Assembly: GCF_030864005.1 (NCBI RefSeq)
Contig: NZ_CP132976.1
Coordinates: 2,108,001 to 2,172,000 of the forward strand
DNA: 64,000 nucleotides
Source of the DNA: Achromobacter seleniivolatilans
Lineage (GTDB): Bacteria > Pseudomonadota > Gammaproteobacteria > Burkholderiales > Burkholderiaceae_B
Direction of reading: 5' to 3'
Shown here piece after piece: positions 29,709-38,700 of this stretch. Position numbers and translations under genes: made by a program. The first letter of the stretch is position 1; every line of letters starts with the position of its first letter. A model generated the notes under the pieces. The model searched no databases. It was not told the origin of the DNA and saw only the letters and a list, made by a program, of their open reading frames with translations.

Positions 29709-30230
29709 GTGTCTACCCTGAAATATCTGACCGGCTACCCCGAATCCCTGCTGATGCAGACGCAAAAGCTGCTCGACCAAGGCAAGCTAGGCGCTGCGCT
29801 GCTTGCCCGATACCCAGAGGGCGTGCACGACGTCCGCACCGACCGCGCGCTCTATCAGTATGTGACTGACTTAAAAAACAGCTACATGCGCAATGGCGAT
29901 CTGATCAACAAGGTGGCCTACGACAGCAAGATTCATGTGATCCAGCATGCGTTGGGCCAGCACACCTACATCTCCCGCGTACAAGGCGGCAAGCTGCGAG
30001 CCAAGCACGAGATCCGCGTGGCCACATTGTTCAAGACCGTGCCGGCCGAATTCCTGAAGATGATCACGGTGCACGAACTGGCGCACCTGAAAGAAAAGGA
30101 TCACAACAAGGCGTTCTACAACATGTGCCTGCGCATGGAGCCGCACTATCACCAATACGAATTTGATCTGCGTCTTTATCTGACGCATTTAGACGCGACG
30201 CGCGAAGCGTTGTGGAGCCCCAAGGCGTAA
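29709..30230 (+). CDS. YgjP-like zinc metallopeptidase-domain protein
   Basis: The 173-residue protein starts at GTG 29709. MITVHELAHLKEKDHNKAFY places His122, Glu123, His126 and a DHNKAF third ligand region, which is the M48-like YgjP/DUF45 (WLM) pattern. The length is short for the family, and the N-terminal part is helical. Its target is unknown. It is the last gene of a plus-strand run before an AT-rich gap. Confidence 0.8.
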   Translation: MSTLKYLTGYPESLLMQTQKLLDQGKLGAALLARYPEGVHDVRTDRALYQYVTDLKNSYMRNGDLINKVAYDSKIHVIQHALGQHTYISRVQGGKLRAKHEIRVATLFKTVPAEFLKMITVHELAHLKEKDHNKAFYNMCLRMEPHYHQYEFDLRLYLTHLDATREALWSPKA

Positions 30231-30725
30231 AAGGCCCGTTCGCGGCAAGGCTTGCCAGATTCCATGTAACGCGAACCCCTCGCGCAAACATGTCGATGCG
30301 CGAATCAAACAGATCAATAAATAATAAATACTGTTTGCGCCATCGGGGTTATCTACTCCCCTCAATACCTCGGCCAATATCCCTATTGGTTTTTTGCATA
30401 GCAGCCGCCCGACGCGAAACGGCTGAAAACAATCCACACAAAGCTGACAACTCCGCCGCAACGCTGACGGACTCATTTCCATTTTCTGACGAACATCTGA
30501 ATGATGGCTGACCGCATGCTGACTGCATTCTTAATTAATGCTGAATATCGGCTGCCCATCAGTGCAAACATTTACAAAACTAGGGTTTGCGATTATGGAA
30601 AAGTAAAAACTGAAGCAAAAAGAGAAAGCGAACTGAAAGAACTGCTTATTAGACTTCTCAGACTTTTGTAAGGAAGCTGACGCGGCGTAATTCGTTGACG
30701 TCACTAATAACAGGGAGGGCAGCAA
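30231..30725. other. AT-rich intergenic region upstream of tctBA
   Basis: No gene is visible in these 495 bp. The stretch 30541-30660 is about 38% GC by direct count, far below its neighbours. It holds a GGCAAG-G-CTTGCC palindrome (30244-30256) and a CAAACAG/CTGTTTG inverted repeat (30306-30337). A GGGAGG ribosome site sits just before tctB. Confidence 0.7.
30306..30337. repeat. Inverted repeat upstream of tctBA
   Basis: CAAACAG (30306-30312) and CTGTTTG (30331-30337) flank 18 bp made only of A, T and two other bases. A further GCG/CGC pair extends the arms across a 3-base bulge. It could be an operator for the transporter genes or an RNA hairpin. Confidence 0.5.
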
Positions 30726-31196
30726 ATGCCAAATCAGAGCGGCAATGTGCGTGGCGGGGGAATTCATAGCCAAATGAATAACCAGAATTTTATTAAGGGT
30801 GTTTTCATCATGGCGTTCGCCCTTTTGTTTGGGCTGGCATCATTGCGTTACCCCGTCGGCACATTCTCAAGAGGTGGACCTGGGTTATTCCCTTTAATGG
30901 CAAGCTCAGTATTGTTTGTGATCGGCGTCATCACGACAATAACGGCGTTTTTCATCAAGCCGATTCCGATGAGCCATAGCATCAAGAACATTTCCATCAT
31001 CATGTTGAGCCTGGTGGGATGCGCGGTGATATCCGGTCTTATCAATATGATCGCAGGCATTATCTTTCTGGTTTTCTGCTCTTCGCTCGCTGCCACGTCC
31101 TATTCAACGCTGCGCAACGTAAAGATCTGCGTGGGACTGATTGCCGTGGCTTTCGGCTTCAAGACGTTGCTTGGTCTTAACCTGCCCTTACTCTAA
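30726..31196 (+). CDS. Tripartite tricarboxylate transporter small membrane subunit (TctB family)
   Basis: The 156-residue protein has four membrane helices. The first loop region reads RYPVGTFSRGGPGLFPLMAS, close to the PxxGPGxFP motif of TctB. With TctA and a periplasmic binding protein it would import a carboxylate using the ion gradient. ATG 30726 follows GGGAGG at good spacing; an internal ATG at 30774 is possible. tctA starts 12 bp after the stop. Confidence 0.88.
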   Translation: MPNQSGNVRGGGIHSQMNNQNFIKGVFIMAFALLFGLASLRYPVGTFSRGGPGLFPLMASSVLFVIGVITTITAFFIKPIPMSHSIKNISIIMLSLVGCAVISGLINMIAGIIFLVFCSSLAATSYSTLRNVKICVGLIAVAFGFKTLLGLNLPLL

Positions 31197-31208
31197 CCAG
31201 AGCCTGCG

Positions 31209-32711
31209 ATGGAAATCCTAAATAATCTGGCGCTCGGATTCGAGCATGCTTTAACCTGGCAAAACCTTCTTTATTGTGCGGCGGGTTGCGTCATTGGGAC
31301 GCTGGTCGGCCTGCTGCCTGGACTCGGGCCTCTGTCCACCATCAGCTTGCTGCTTCCGCTGACGTATTCCATTCCCACCGGCGGCGCGCTGATCATGCTT
31401 GCCGGTATTTATTATGGCGCCCAATACGGAGATAGCGTCAGTGCCATTACCATGAAGATTCCGCACGCAAGTAGTATTGTCGCTTGCATAGACGGATATC
31501 AGATGAACTTGAATGGCAAGACAGGTCTGGCCTTGTTCACTGCTGGCGTTTCCAGTTTTATTGGCGGAACCGTCGCTATCGTGGTGCTGTCGACGATGAC
31601 ACCCATACTGGGTGAAGCAGCCTTCCTGTTTGGGCCGGCGGATTATGCCGCGCTTATGCTGATGGGCTTCTTTTGCGTCAGTTTTGTCAGCAGCGGCAAT
31701 ATGTTGACGGGTTTGGCGATGGCTGTCGTTGGCGTGCTGTTGGCCTCGATTGGCACGGATGTGAATAGCGGGACTGCCCGCTTCACGATGGACTTCGCCT
31801 TCCTGCAGGACGGAATTGGCCTGATCAGTATTGCGCTGGGTTGCTTTGGGATTGCAGAAATCGTCAAGAACCTGGACAACCGGAACGTGCTTACCCCCTT
31901 TAACGGCAAGATTAAACTCATGCCGACCTGGGCTGAGTTCAAACGGATCATCCCCAGTGCCTTGCGAGGCAGCGTGATTGGCTCTGTCTTGGGCATTCTG
32001 CCTGGCGGCGGTCCGACGATTGCCCAGTTCGCTGCCTATGCCGCTGACAAGCGCTTTAGCAAGTATCGTCACGAAATGGGCAATGGCGCGATTGAGGGCG
32101 TGGCCGGACAAGCTGCTGCTGACGAAGCCGCCGCCCGCACCAGCTTCATTCCGCTGATGGCCATCGGCATCCCTGAGAACGCCGTGATGGCTTTGATGCT
32201 GGCTGCCTTTGTCATCAAAGGCATCCAGCCCGGCCCCAACATGATTGGCAGCCACCCTGATTTGTTCTGGGGGCTGGTCGCCAGCATGTGGATCGGCAAC
32301 TGCTTCCTGCTGCTGCTGAATGTGCCGCTCGTGCGCTACTGGCTTACGGTATTCAAGATTCCCTATACCGTGCTGTTCCCCTCGATCTTGTTCTTCTGCA
32401 TTGTCGGCACATTCAGCATCAATAACAGCCTGGATGACATCTACATCACGGCAGTGTTTGGCTTGATCGGATATGCCTTCTTGCGATTGGGCATGGGGGC
32501 TGCGCCGCTGATGCTTGGCTTCATTCTGGGCCCGATGCTTGAAGAGAATTTCCGCCGCGCAATGCTGCTCAGCAGAGGCTCGTTCAGCGTGTTTGTGACA
32601 CGTCCGATCAGCGGCACCTTGCTTGGGATGATCAGCTTGGTTCTCGTCTGGAAGTTCGTCGTGTTCGTTCGCGACACCCGCCGAGCCAGATTGGCAAACG
32701 CGGCAGCCTGA
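31209..32711 (+). CDS. Tripartite tricarboxylate transporter large permease (TctA family)
   Basis: The 500-residue protein has about 12 membrane helices and the family's GTLVGLLPGLGPLSTISLLLP and GILPGGGPTIAQFAAY blocks. It is the substrate channel of the transporter. No tctC gene lies next to it, so the binding protein must be encoded elsewhere; a Bug gene at 37729 is one candidate. Some positions differ from common TctA (for example SAITMKIPHASS), so the substrate cannot be inferred. Two hairpin terminators follow. Confidence 0.92.
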   Translation: MEILNNLALGFEHALTWQNLLYCAAGCVIGTLVGLLPGLGPLSTISLLLPLTYSIPTGGALIMLAGIYYGAQYGDSVSAITMKIPHASSIVACIDGYQMNLNGKTGLALFTAGVSSFIGGTVAIVVLSTMTPILGEAAFLFGPADYAALMLMGFFCVSFVSSGNMLTGLAMAVVGVLLASIGTDVNSGTARFTMDFAFLQDGIGLISIALGCFGIAEIVKNLDNRNVLTPFNGKIKLMPTWAEFKRIIPSALRGSVIGSVLGILPGGGPTIAQFAAYAADKRFSKYRHEMGNGAIEGVAGQAAADEAAARTSFIPLMAIGIPENAVMALMLAAFVIKGIQPGPNMIGSHPDLFWGLVASMWIGNCFLLLLNVPLVRYWLTVFKIPYTVLFPSILFFCIVGTFSINNSLDDIYITAVFGLIGYAFLRLGMGAAPLMLGFILGPMLEENFRRAMLLSRGSFSVFVTRPISGTLLGMISLVLVWKFVVFVRDTRRARLANAAA

Positions 32712-32742
32712 CGCCGTTTCCAGGCCGCGGTACACATCGCAG

Positions 32743-32766
32743 TGGCCCCCTCTTCCGAGGGGGCCA
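32743..32766 (+). terminator. Terminator after tctA
   Basis: A perfect 10-bp stem (TGGCCCCCTC with GAGGGGGCCA) around a TTCC loop starts 31 bases after the tctA stop. No T-run follows. Confidence 0.6.
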
Positions 32767-32788
32767 GCGTTTGCCCCGGTCATAGGCG

Positions 32789-32822
32789 AAAAAAATGCCG
32801 TCACATCGTGACGGCATTTTTC
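32789..32822. terminator. Bidirectional terminator between tctA and purF
   Basis: ATGCCGTCAC (32795-32804) pairs with GTGACGGCAT (32808-32817), flanked by an A-run on the left and a T-run on the right. It serves the convergent tctA and purF transcripts. Confidence 0.85.
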
Positions 32823-32844
32823 ATGAAGCAGCTGCGAAGAACAA

Positions 32845-34365
32845 TCAGGCTTCGTTTGCAGCGTAGCCCATATTGAACTTCAGCCCGCTGGCGCCTTCGT
32901 CCTGACCCGGCTCCGCGCGCGACTGGCCCAGGCGGGCCAGGTATTCGGCGGTAATGTCGCCGGTGACGTATTCACCGTCGAAGCACGACGCTTCGAAACG
33001 CGACATCTTGGGATTCAGGTCGCGCACCGACTGCTGCATGTCATGCAGGTCCTGATAGATCAGGGAGTCAGCGCCGATCGCGCGAGCGATTTCTTCGTCG
33101 TTGCGGCCGGTGGCGATCAGTTCCGATTGCGTCGGCATGTCGATGCCGTACACGTTCGGGAAACGCACCGGAGGCGCGGCCGAGGCGAAGTAAACCTTGT
33201 TGGCGCCAGCAGCGCGCGCCATGTCCACGATCTCGCGGCTGGTCGTACCGCGCACGATGGAGTCATCAACCAGCAGCACGTTCTTGCCCTTGAACTCCAT
33301 ACCGATGGCATTGAGCTTTTGGCGCACGGATTTACGGCGGACAGCCTGGCCGGGCATGATGAAGGTGCGGCCCACGTAGCGGTTCTTGATAAGCCCTTCG
33401 CGATAATCCAGATTCAAGCGCGCGGCCAATTGCATCGCAGCAGGACGCGAGGAATCCGGAATCGGCATGACAACATCGATATCGCCCAAGCGCATATTGC
33501 GCGCCACTTTGTCGGCCAGATATTCACCCATGCGCAGACGCGCGTCGTACACCGACACGCCGTCGATCAGCGAGTCCGGACGGGCAAAATACACGTATTC
33601 GAAAATGCAGGGCACCAATTGCGGATTGTCAGCGCACTGGCGGCTGACGAAGCGGCCGTCCAGGTCAACGAACACAGCTTCGCCCGGATCAACGTCACGG
33701 ACGAAAACAAAACCGCTGCCTTCGAGCGCCACGGATTCCGAGGCCACCATCCATTCAACGCCCTCTTCGGTTTCCATGCGGCCGATACACAGCGGACGGA
33801 TACCATTGGGGTCACGGAACGCCAGCAGGCCGTAGCCGGAAATCTGAGCCACAACGGCGTAGGCGCCACGCACGCGCTTGTGCACCGCCGACACGGCGCG
33901 GAAGATGGCGTCGTCGTCAAGCGACACGCCATTGGCCGACGACTGCAATTCGTGCGCAAGCACGTTCAGCAGCACTTCCGAGTCAGAGTTGGTATTGATG
34001 TGGCGGCGATCGACCCGGTAGAGCGATTCGCGCAGTTCACGCCAGTTGGTCAGGTTGCCGTTGTGGGCAAACATGATGCCAAACGGCGCGTTGACGTAGA
34101 ACGGCTGGGCCTCTTCCTCGCTGGCGCTCGAGCCCGCGGTGGGATAGCGGACCTGGCCGACGCCAGACGTACCCGGCAACGAGCGCATGTTGCGCGTACG
34201 GAAAACGTCGCGCACCAGGCCGTGAGCCTTGTACATATTGAATTGGTTGCCTTGCGACGTCGCGATGCCCGCGGCGTCCTGCCCGCGATGCTGCAACAGC
34301 AGCAAGCTGTCATAGAGCAGCTGGTTGACCGGCCCGCGCCCGATGACCCCTACGATTCCACACAT
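32845..34365 (-). CDS. purF: Amidophosphoribosyltransferase
   Basis: The 506-residue enzyme makes 5-phosphoribosylamine, the first step of purine synthesis. MCGIVGVIG gives the N-terminal nucleophile Cys2 of the glutaminase domain. The PRPP loop [14 protein letters not shown] lies near residue 365. It is the distal gene of the folC-SPOR-cvpA-purF order usual for proteobacteria, separated from cvpA by 30 bp. Confidence 0.97.
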   Translation of the reverse strand: MCGIVGVIGRGPVNQLLYDSLLLLQHRGQDAAGIATSQGNQFNMYKAHGLVRDVFRTRNMRSLPGTSGVGQVRYPTAGSSASEEEAQPFYVNAPFGIMFAHNGNLTNWRELRESLYRVDRRHINTNSDSEVLLNVLAHELQSSANGVSLDDDAIFRAVSAVHKRVRGAYAVVAQISGYGLLAFRDPNGIRPLCIGRMETEEGVEWMVASESVALEGSGFVFVRDVDPGEAVFVDLDGRFVSRQCADNPQLVPCIFEYVYFARPDSLIDGVSVYDARLRMGEYLADKVARNMRLGDIDVVMPIPDSSRPAAMQLAARLNLDYREGLIKNRYVGRTFIMPGQAVRRKSVRQKLNAIGMEFKGKNVLLVDDSIVRGTTSREIVDMARAAGANKVYFASAAPPVRFPNVYGIDMPTQSELIATGRNDEEIARAIGADSLIYQDLHDMQQSVRDLNPKMSRFEASCFDGEYVTGDITAEYLARLGQSRAEPGQDEGASGLKFNMGYAANEA

Positions 34366-34395
34366 GGTGAGATTTCCTGGTTGATTTGAAGCTAA

Positions 34396-34884
34396 TCAAT
34401 ACGGCAGCCAAGTCGCCAAAGACGGCGGCAGCCACGTTTTGATATGTTTGATGGCCTCGATGGCCGAATGCGAAAACATGGCGTCCTTCCACCACGGCTC
34501 TTGGGGCAACGGCGTATAGCCGGCAGCGGCGACCAGCGCCAGCACGATCAACAGACCACGGGCCAGTCCGAACATCCCGCCCAAGCCGTGATCGGCGGGG
34601 CTGAGTCCGGTACTGCGGATCAAGGCGGCTAGCGTCATGTTGACCAAACCCACACCGAGCAGCACGATGATGAACACCACGGCGTATGAGACTCCCATGC
34701 GCAGCAGCGTCGTTTCAATATAGGGCTCCAACCACGTATAGACCGTGGGACCCCACCATATTGCGGCGACAAACGCCAGCAAATAGGCGACCAGCGACAG
34801 CACCTCTTTGAGCAGGCCGCGAACCAAGCCCAGCACACCCGAGACCGCCAGGATGGCCAGCACGACGAAGTCGAAACCGGTCAC
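34396..34884 (-). CDS. cvpA: CvpA-family membrane protein
   Basis: The 162-residue protein has four membrane helices, beginning FDFVVLAILAVSGVLGLVRG, the standard CvpA start. Its function is not settled; it was first linked to colicin V production and later to envelope stress and export. It starts with GTG, which overlaps the SPOR gene's stop by one base (TAGTG). purF follows. Confidence 0.93.
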   Translation of the reverse strand: MTGFDFVVLAILAVSGVLGLVRGLLKEVLSLVAYLLAFVAAIWWGPTVYTWLEPYIETTLLRMGVSYAVVFIIVLLGVGLVNMTLAALIRSTGLSPADHGLGGMFGLARGLLIVLALVAAAGYTPLPQEPWWKDAMFSHSAIEAIKHIKTWLPPSLATWLPY

Positions 34885-35693
34885 TATTGGGCGGCAATAA
34901 AACCATTGTCATAACCCAAGGTGCGCAACCGCGCCTGGGCCGCCTGCGCCGCTTCGCGCGAGGGGAATGGCCCCACACGCAAACGGTACTGCTGTTTGCC
35001 TCCGATGGAGGCTTGTTCCACAAATGCGTTGGTAACACCAGCCTGATGCAACTTGGTACGGCGCGACTGCGCGTCTTCCTGCGTGGTGTAGGCCGCGATC
35101 TGCAACACGAAATTACCCTTGGCGGCGGCAGGCTTGGGCGCTGGCGCGGCAGCAGCGGGCGCCGAGCGGCCTTCCAGCAAGGCCAGCGCGCGGGCGCCGT
35201 CATCCGAGCGTGTATCAGGCTTTGCCGGCGTGGCCGGCTTGGGATCAGGTTTGGGCTTGACCTCAGGCTTGGGCGGCGTGACTGGCGGCGGCGTGACCGG
35301 CTGCACGGCTGGCGGAGTCGTGGGCGTTACGGCCACATGCGGCGTGGACGGCGTCATGGGCGGCGGCGTCGGTATCGCTGACGGATCGGTCGGCGCTGCA
35401 CCTGGTACTGAGGTAGCGGGCGTCGTCGGCGCGGCGGCCTGCGGTTCGGTGACTTGCGGCTGGAACGGCGTATTGCGTTCCGGCACCCTGATGGGGATGT
35501 CCGCAACCGGCACGGGTTGCGAGTCCAGCACCATGGGCAGAATGATGACCGCCGCCAGCACGAGTGCTACGGCGCCAGCCAGCCTGCGCCGCGCGCGGCC
35601 GCGCAGCTCCGCAGCCTGAACCTCGCTAGGCACTGCCGCCCGTTTGGAGGACTGCGCCTGATCGGCAGGATCTTTGCGTTTGAAAAAACCCAT
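34884..35693 (-). CDS. SPOR-domain protein (DedD-like)
   Basis: From the ATG at 35693 the protein has 269 residues. A short cytoplasmic N-terminus is followed by one membrane helix (about 38-55), a proline-, threonine- and valine-rich periplasmic linker of over 100 residues, and a C-terminal SPOR domain (FVLQIAAYTTQEDAQ to GYDNGFIAAQ) that binds denuded peptidoglycan at the division site. Position between folC and cvpA matches dedD of other proteobacteria. The 17-codon upstream extension is unlikely. Confidence 0.9.
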   Translation of the reverse strand: MGFFKRKDPADQAQSSKRAAVPSEVQAAELRGRARRRLAGAVALVLAAVIILPMVLDSQPVPVADIPIRVPERNTPFQPQVTEPQAAAPTTPATSVPGAAPTDPSAIPTPPPMTPSTPHVAVTPTTPPAVQPVTPPPVTPPKPEVKPKPDPKPATPAKPDTRSDDGARALALLEGRSAPAAAAPAPKPAAAKGNFVLQIAAYTTQEDAQSRRTKLHQAGVTNAFVEQASIGGKQQYRLRVGPFPSREAAQAAQARLRTLGYDNGFIAAQ

Positions 35694-35756
35694 GGAAGAG
35701 AATTCCTTGCGGCGCCTTGCGGCAATGAGGCGGTGGGCCGCCAAGACCCGATTTGC

Positions 35757-37067
35757 CTACGCCTTGCGACCCAGTGCCTGCAAAACCGAGGCCACGGTGA
35801 GAAACGACCCGAACACAACGATTCTATCATTCTCCCCTGCCCGCTCGCGCGCTGCAGCGAAGGCTTGAGCAGGATTCGCGTAAGCGGCAATGGTGGGGCT
35901 TTCCGCCCCCGCAGGCGACGGCGGCAACGCAGCGGCCACCCGGTCCGCCAGCGCCTGGCCAGTGGTGCCACGCGGACCGGGCAGGCCCGCGCAATACCAG
36001 TGATCGGCACGGGTGCCCAGCTTGGCGACGACGCCCTCCAGATCCTTGTCGTTCAACATGCCAAACACCACATGGGTGTAAGGGTGGAAACCCATATTGT
36101 CCAGATTCTGGGCCAGCACAGCGGCTGCATGCGGATTGTGGGCCACATCCAGGATGACTGAGGGTTGCCCAGGCAGAATCTGGAAACGGCCCGGCAACGA
36201 GGCCTGCAACAACCCCAGGCGCACGGCCTGCTGCTGCACCGGCAAGCGGTCGCGCACGGATTCCAGCGCGGCCAACGCAGCTGACGCATTCAACAACTGA
36301 TTGGCGCCTCGCAGCGCCGGGTAGGCCAACGCGCTGCGGCGCTGCTCGCGGCCGCCAAACGCCCACTGCTGGCGATCACCCGAATAGTTGTAGTCGCGGC
36401 CGAACAGCCACAGATCAGCGCCGATCTTTTCGACGTAATCCAGCAAAGATTGCGGGGGCACCGGGTCACTGCAAATTGCCGGGCGGCCGCTGCGATAGAT
36501 ATGGGCTTTTTCGAAGCCGATCTTTTCGCGGGTATCGCCCAGCCAGTCGGTATGGTCCAGATCGACGCTGGTAACGATGGAGCAGTCGGCATCGACAATA
36601 TTGACGGCGTCCAGACGGCCGCCCAACCCGACTTCCAGCACGATGGCGTCCAGACGCGTCTGCGAGAACATGCGCAGGATGGCCAGCGTCGTGAATTCAA
36701 AGTAGGTCAGTGAGACCTCGCCGCGAGCGGCCTCGACTGCCTGAAACTGGGCGATCAGCGATTCGTCCGATGCGATTTGCCCATTGACGCGGGCGCGCTC
36801 GTTGAAATCGATCAGGTGCGGAGACGTATACAGCCCGACTTTGTAGCCCGCGGCCAGCAAGATGGCTTCAAGCATGGCACAGGTGGAACCCTTGCCATTG
36901 GTGCCGCCAACCACGAACTTCACGCCCGACAGTTCAAGGCCCATGCGCGTGGCGACTTCACGAACCCGATCCAGCCCCATGTCGATCGCGGTGGCGTGGA
37001 TGGATTCCAGGTACTGGAGCCAATCGGACAGGGTGGCGGACGCGTCGGGCGGTCGAACAGAAGACAT
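35757..37067 (-). CDS. folC: Bifunctional dihydrofolate/folylpolyglutamate synthase
   Basis: The 436-residue ATP-dependent ligase has the P-loop VVGGTNGKGST (residues 53-62) and the Mur-ligase-like central and C-terminal domains (LEVGLGGRLDAVN, ILDVAHNPHA). It makes dihydrofolate and extends the glutamate tail. It is the first gene of the folC-purF operon. A TAAAAT -10-like hexamer (37098-37103) lies 31 bp upstream of its start. Confidence 0.95.
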   Translation of the reverse strand: MSSVRPPDASATLSDWLQYLESIHATAIDMGLDRVREVATRMGLELSGVKFVVGGTNGKGSTCAMLEAILLAAGYKVGLYTSPHLIDFNERARVNGQIASDESLIAQFQAVEAARGEVSLTYFEFTTLAILRMFSQTRLDAIVLEVGLGGRLDAVNIVDADCSIVTSVDLDHTDWLGDTREKIGFEKAHIYRSGRPAICSDPVPPQSLLDYVEKIGADLWLFGRDYNYSGDRQQWAFGGREQRRSALAYPALRGANQLLNASAALAALESVRDRLPVQQQAVRLGLLQASLPGRFQILPGQPSVILDVAHNPHAAAVLAQNLDNMGFHPYTHVVFGMLNDKDLEGVVAKLGTRADHWYCAGLPGPRGTTGQALADRVAAALPPSPAGAESPTIAAYANPAQAFAAARERAGENDRIVVFGSFLTVASVLQALGRKA

Positions 37068-37097
37068 GGCGAAGTCGCTAAATGAGATCAGCCTTGG

Positions 37098-37103
37098 ATT
37101 TTA
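37098..37103 (-). promoter_or_regulatory. Putative -10 of the folC promoter
   Basis: The minus strand reads TAAAAT here, 31 bp upstream of folC and within the 157-bp divergent gap to the cupin gene. No good -35 match was found at 16-18 bp, so confidence is low. Confidence 0.3.
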
Positions 37104-37186
37104 GCAGTCTGCGCACGGTGTTTTCCCTAATCCCCTAGGGAGCGACCCAGTATCTGCTCCGAAAAATAACTTGCCCATGTTTTTTT

Positions 37187-37212
37187 CATACGTGAAAATA
37201 AATTTACGTATG
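37187..37212. promoter_or_regulatory. 26-bp palindrome upstream of the cupin operon (candidate operator)
   Basis: CATACGT (37187-37193) and ACGTATG (37206-37212) form perfect 7-bp arms around a 12-bp AT-rich centre, 19 bp before the first cupin start. Placement suggests an operator or activator site for the cluster. The IclR regulator encoded at the other end is the natural candidate binder, because an ACGTGAAA half-like sequence recurs beside its own start. Confidence 0.6.
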
Positions 37213-37230
37213 CAAATTTAGTGGATGAAC

Positions 37231-37647
37231 ATGACGCAGACAAAAACTCCCGGCTGGCTGGTCCGTGAAGCCGACGTACCCGGCTACCACCCCGCCAATC
37301 ACACCGGCACGCTGAACCGGCGCCTGATCAGTCCCGATACGGTGGGCGCGCGCGGCGTGGAGGTGCTGCTGGGCGTGATCGACAAGGGCAAAGGCGCGCT
37401 GCCGCATGCGCACCCCGGCATCGAGCAGGTCTGCTACCTGCTTTCGGGGACTGCGCGAGCCCAGGTGCAAGATGAATGGGCCGACATGGGGCCGGGCGAC
37501 TGCTGCTATTTCCCGCCGGATATACCCCATGTGTTCACCGTGACCAGCGACGAGCCCGCCCGCCTGCTGGTGATCTACACGCCTCCCTATGAGGAATCCC
37601 CCGACCGCGTCATTCGCGACTTCCCGGCGGCACCCCCCGCCGCGTAA
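37231..37647 (+). CDS. Cupin-domain protein
   Basis: From the ATG at 37231 the product is 138 residues; an ATG two codons earlier is also open. A single cupin barrel has motif 1 ligands His59, His61 and Glu65 (LPHAHPGIEQVCYLLSG) and motif 2 His100 (YFPPDIPHVF), so a metal is likely bound. It could be a small dioxygenase, isomerase or sensor; nothing visible decides this. It is first in a set with a Bug protein, a CoA-transferase and an acyl-CoA dehydrogenase, and probably acts on the same substrate. Confidence 0.85.
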   Translation: MTQTKTPGWLVREADVPGYHPANHTGTLNRRLISPDTVGARGVEVLLGVIDKGKGALPHAHPGIEQVCYLLSGTARAQVQDEWADMGPGDCCYFPPDIPHVFTVTSDEPARLLVIYTPPYEESPDRVIRDFPAAPPAA

Positions 37648-37728
37648 CACAGCGGCACAACAGGCAGCGACACAACAGGCAGCGGCCACAGAAGCCGCGC
37701 CTTACCCCAAAAAATCTGGAGACAAACC

Positions 37729-38700
37729 ATGCAAACATTTCGCCTGCTAGGCGCAGCGATCGTCGGCAGTGCGGCCCTGATGGCCGCCCCCGCAGCACTC
37801 GCTGCCGACTACCCCAATAAACCCATCACCCTGGTCGTGCCGTTCCCAGCCGGTTCCGGCACCGATGCGGTCGGCCGAATTTTCGGACAGGAACTGTCGG
37901 CCATTCTGGGCCAGCAGATCGTGGTGGAAAACAAGCCAGGCGCCAACGCCACCATTGCCGCCAGCTACGTCGCGCGTGCCAAGCCTGACGGCTATACGCT
38001 TTTCGTCACCACCAACACCTCGCATTCCGCGGCCCCGTGGTTGATGAAGAACGTGTCATACGACCCCGTCAAGGACTTCACCCCCATCGCGCGTGGCGGC
38101 AATCTGCCCTTCATTCTGGTCGTGAACCCCAAGCGTCCGTGGAAGACCGTGGGGGACCTGGTGGCCGACGCCCGCAAGAATCCGGGCCGCATTACTTACG
38201 CCAGCGGCAACAGCACCGGCATCGTCGCCGGCGCCACCCTGGCGGACCGCGCCAAAATCGACATCCTTCACGTGCCCTATAAAGGTACGCCACAAGGCCT
38301 GACCGACGTGGTCGGCGGACAAGTGGACTTTATGTTTACCGACCTGGCATCCGGCCTGGCCTTTGTACAGTCGGGCCAACTGCGCGCCCTGGCCGTCTCC
38401 ACCGCCGAACGTAGCGCCATCGTGCCGGATCTGCCGTCCATGGCCGAATCGGGCGTGAAGGACTTTGACCTGAATTCCTGGAATGGCTATTTCGGCCCCG
38501 CAGGCTTGCCGCCTGAGGTCGTTGTCAAACTGAATGCCGCGATCAATCAGGTGGTGGCTAAACCCGAGGTGAAGACGCGCCTGGCCGGACTGGGCTTTGA
38601 CGCATTTTCGAGCACGCCTGACGCTTTTGCTCAGTTCGTCAGTGAACAGCGCGACCTGTGGGGCAAGCTGATCCGTGACGCGGGAATCGAACAGCAATGA
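37729..38700 (+). CDS. Bug-family (TctC-like) periplasmic binding protein
   Basis: The 323-residue protein has a Sec signal peptide with cleavage near LAA (after residue 25) and the Bug signature YPNKPITLVVPFPAGSGTDA. VVENKPGANATIAA, YTLFVTT and ILHVPYKGTPQGLTD are further family blocks. Such proteins bind carboxylates or similar small acids. No TctAB lies beside it, whereas a tctBA pair 5 kb away lacks a binding protein. The stop overlaps the CoA-transferase start (ATGA), so it belongs to this operon. Confidence 0.93.
   Translation: MQTFRLLGAAIVGSAALMAAPAALAADYPNKPITLVVPFPAGSGTDAVGRIFGQELSAILGQQIVVENKPGANATIAASYVARAKPDGYTLFVTTNTSHSAAPWLMKNVSYDPVKDFTPIARGGNLPFILVVNPKRPWKTVGDLVADARKNPGRITYASGNSTGIVAGATLADRAKIDILHVPYKGTPQGLTDVVGGQVDFMFTDLASGLAFVQSGQLRALAVSTAERSAIVPDLPSMAESGVKDFDLNSWNGYFGPAGLPPEVVVKLNAAINQVVAKPEVKTRLAGLGFDAFSSTPDAFAQFVSEQRDLWGKLIRDAGIEQQ

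Noticed and set aside
31251..32804. 517-codon open frame antisense to tctA
   Set aside because: Mirror of a membrane protein gene; the reverse of hydrophobic codons gives a Gln/His/Asn-rich product without domain.
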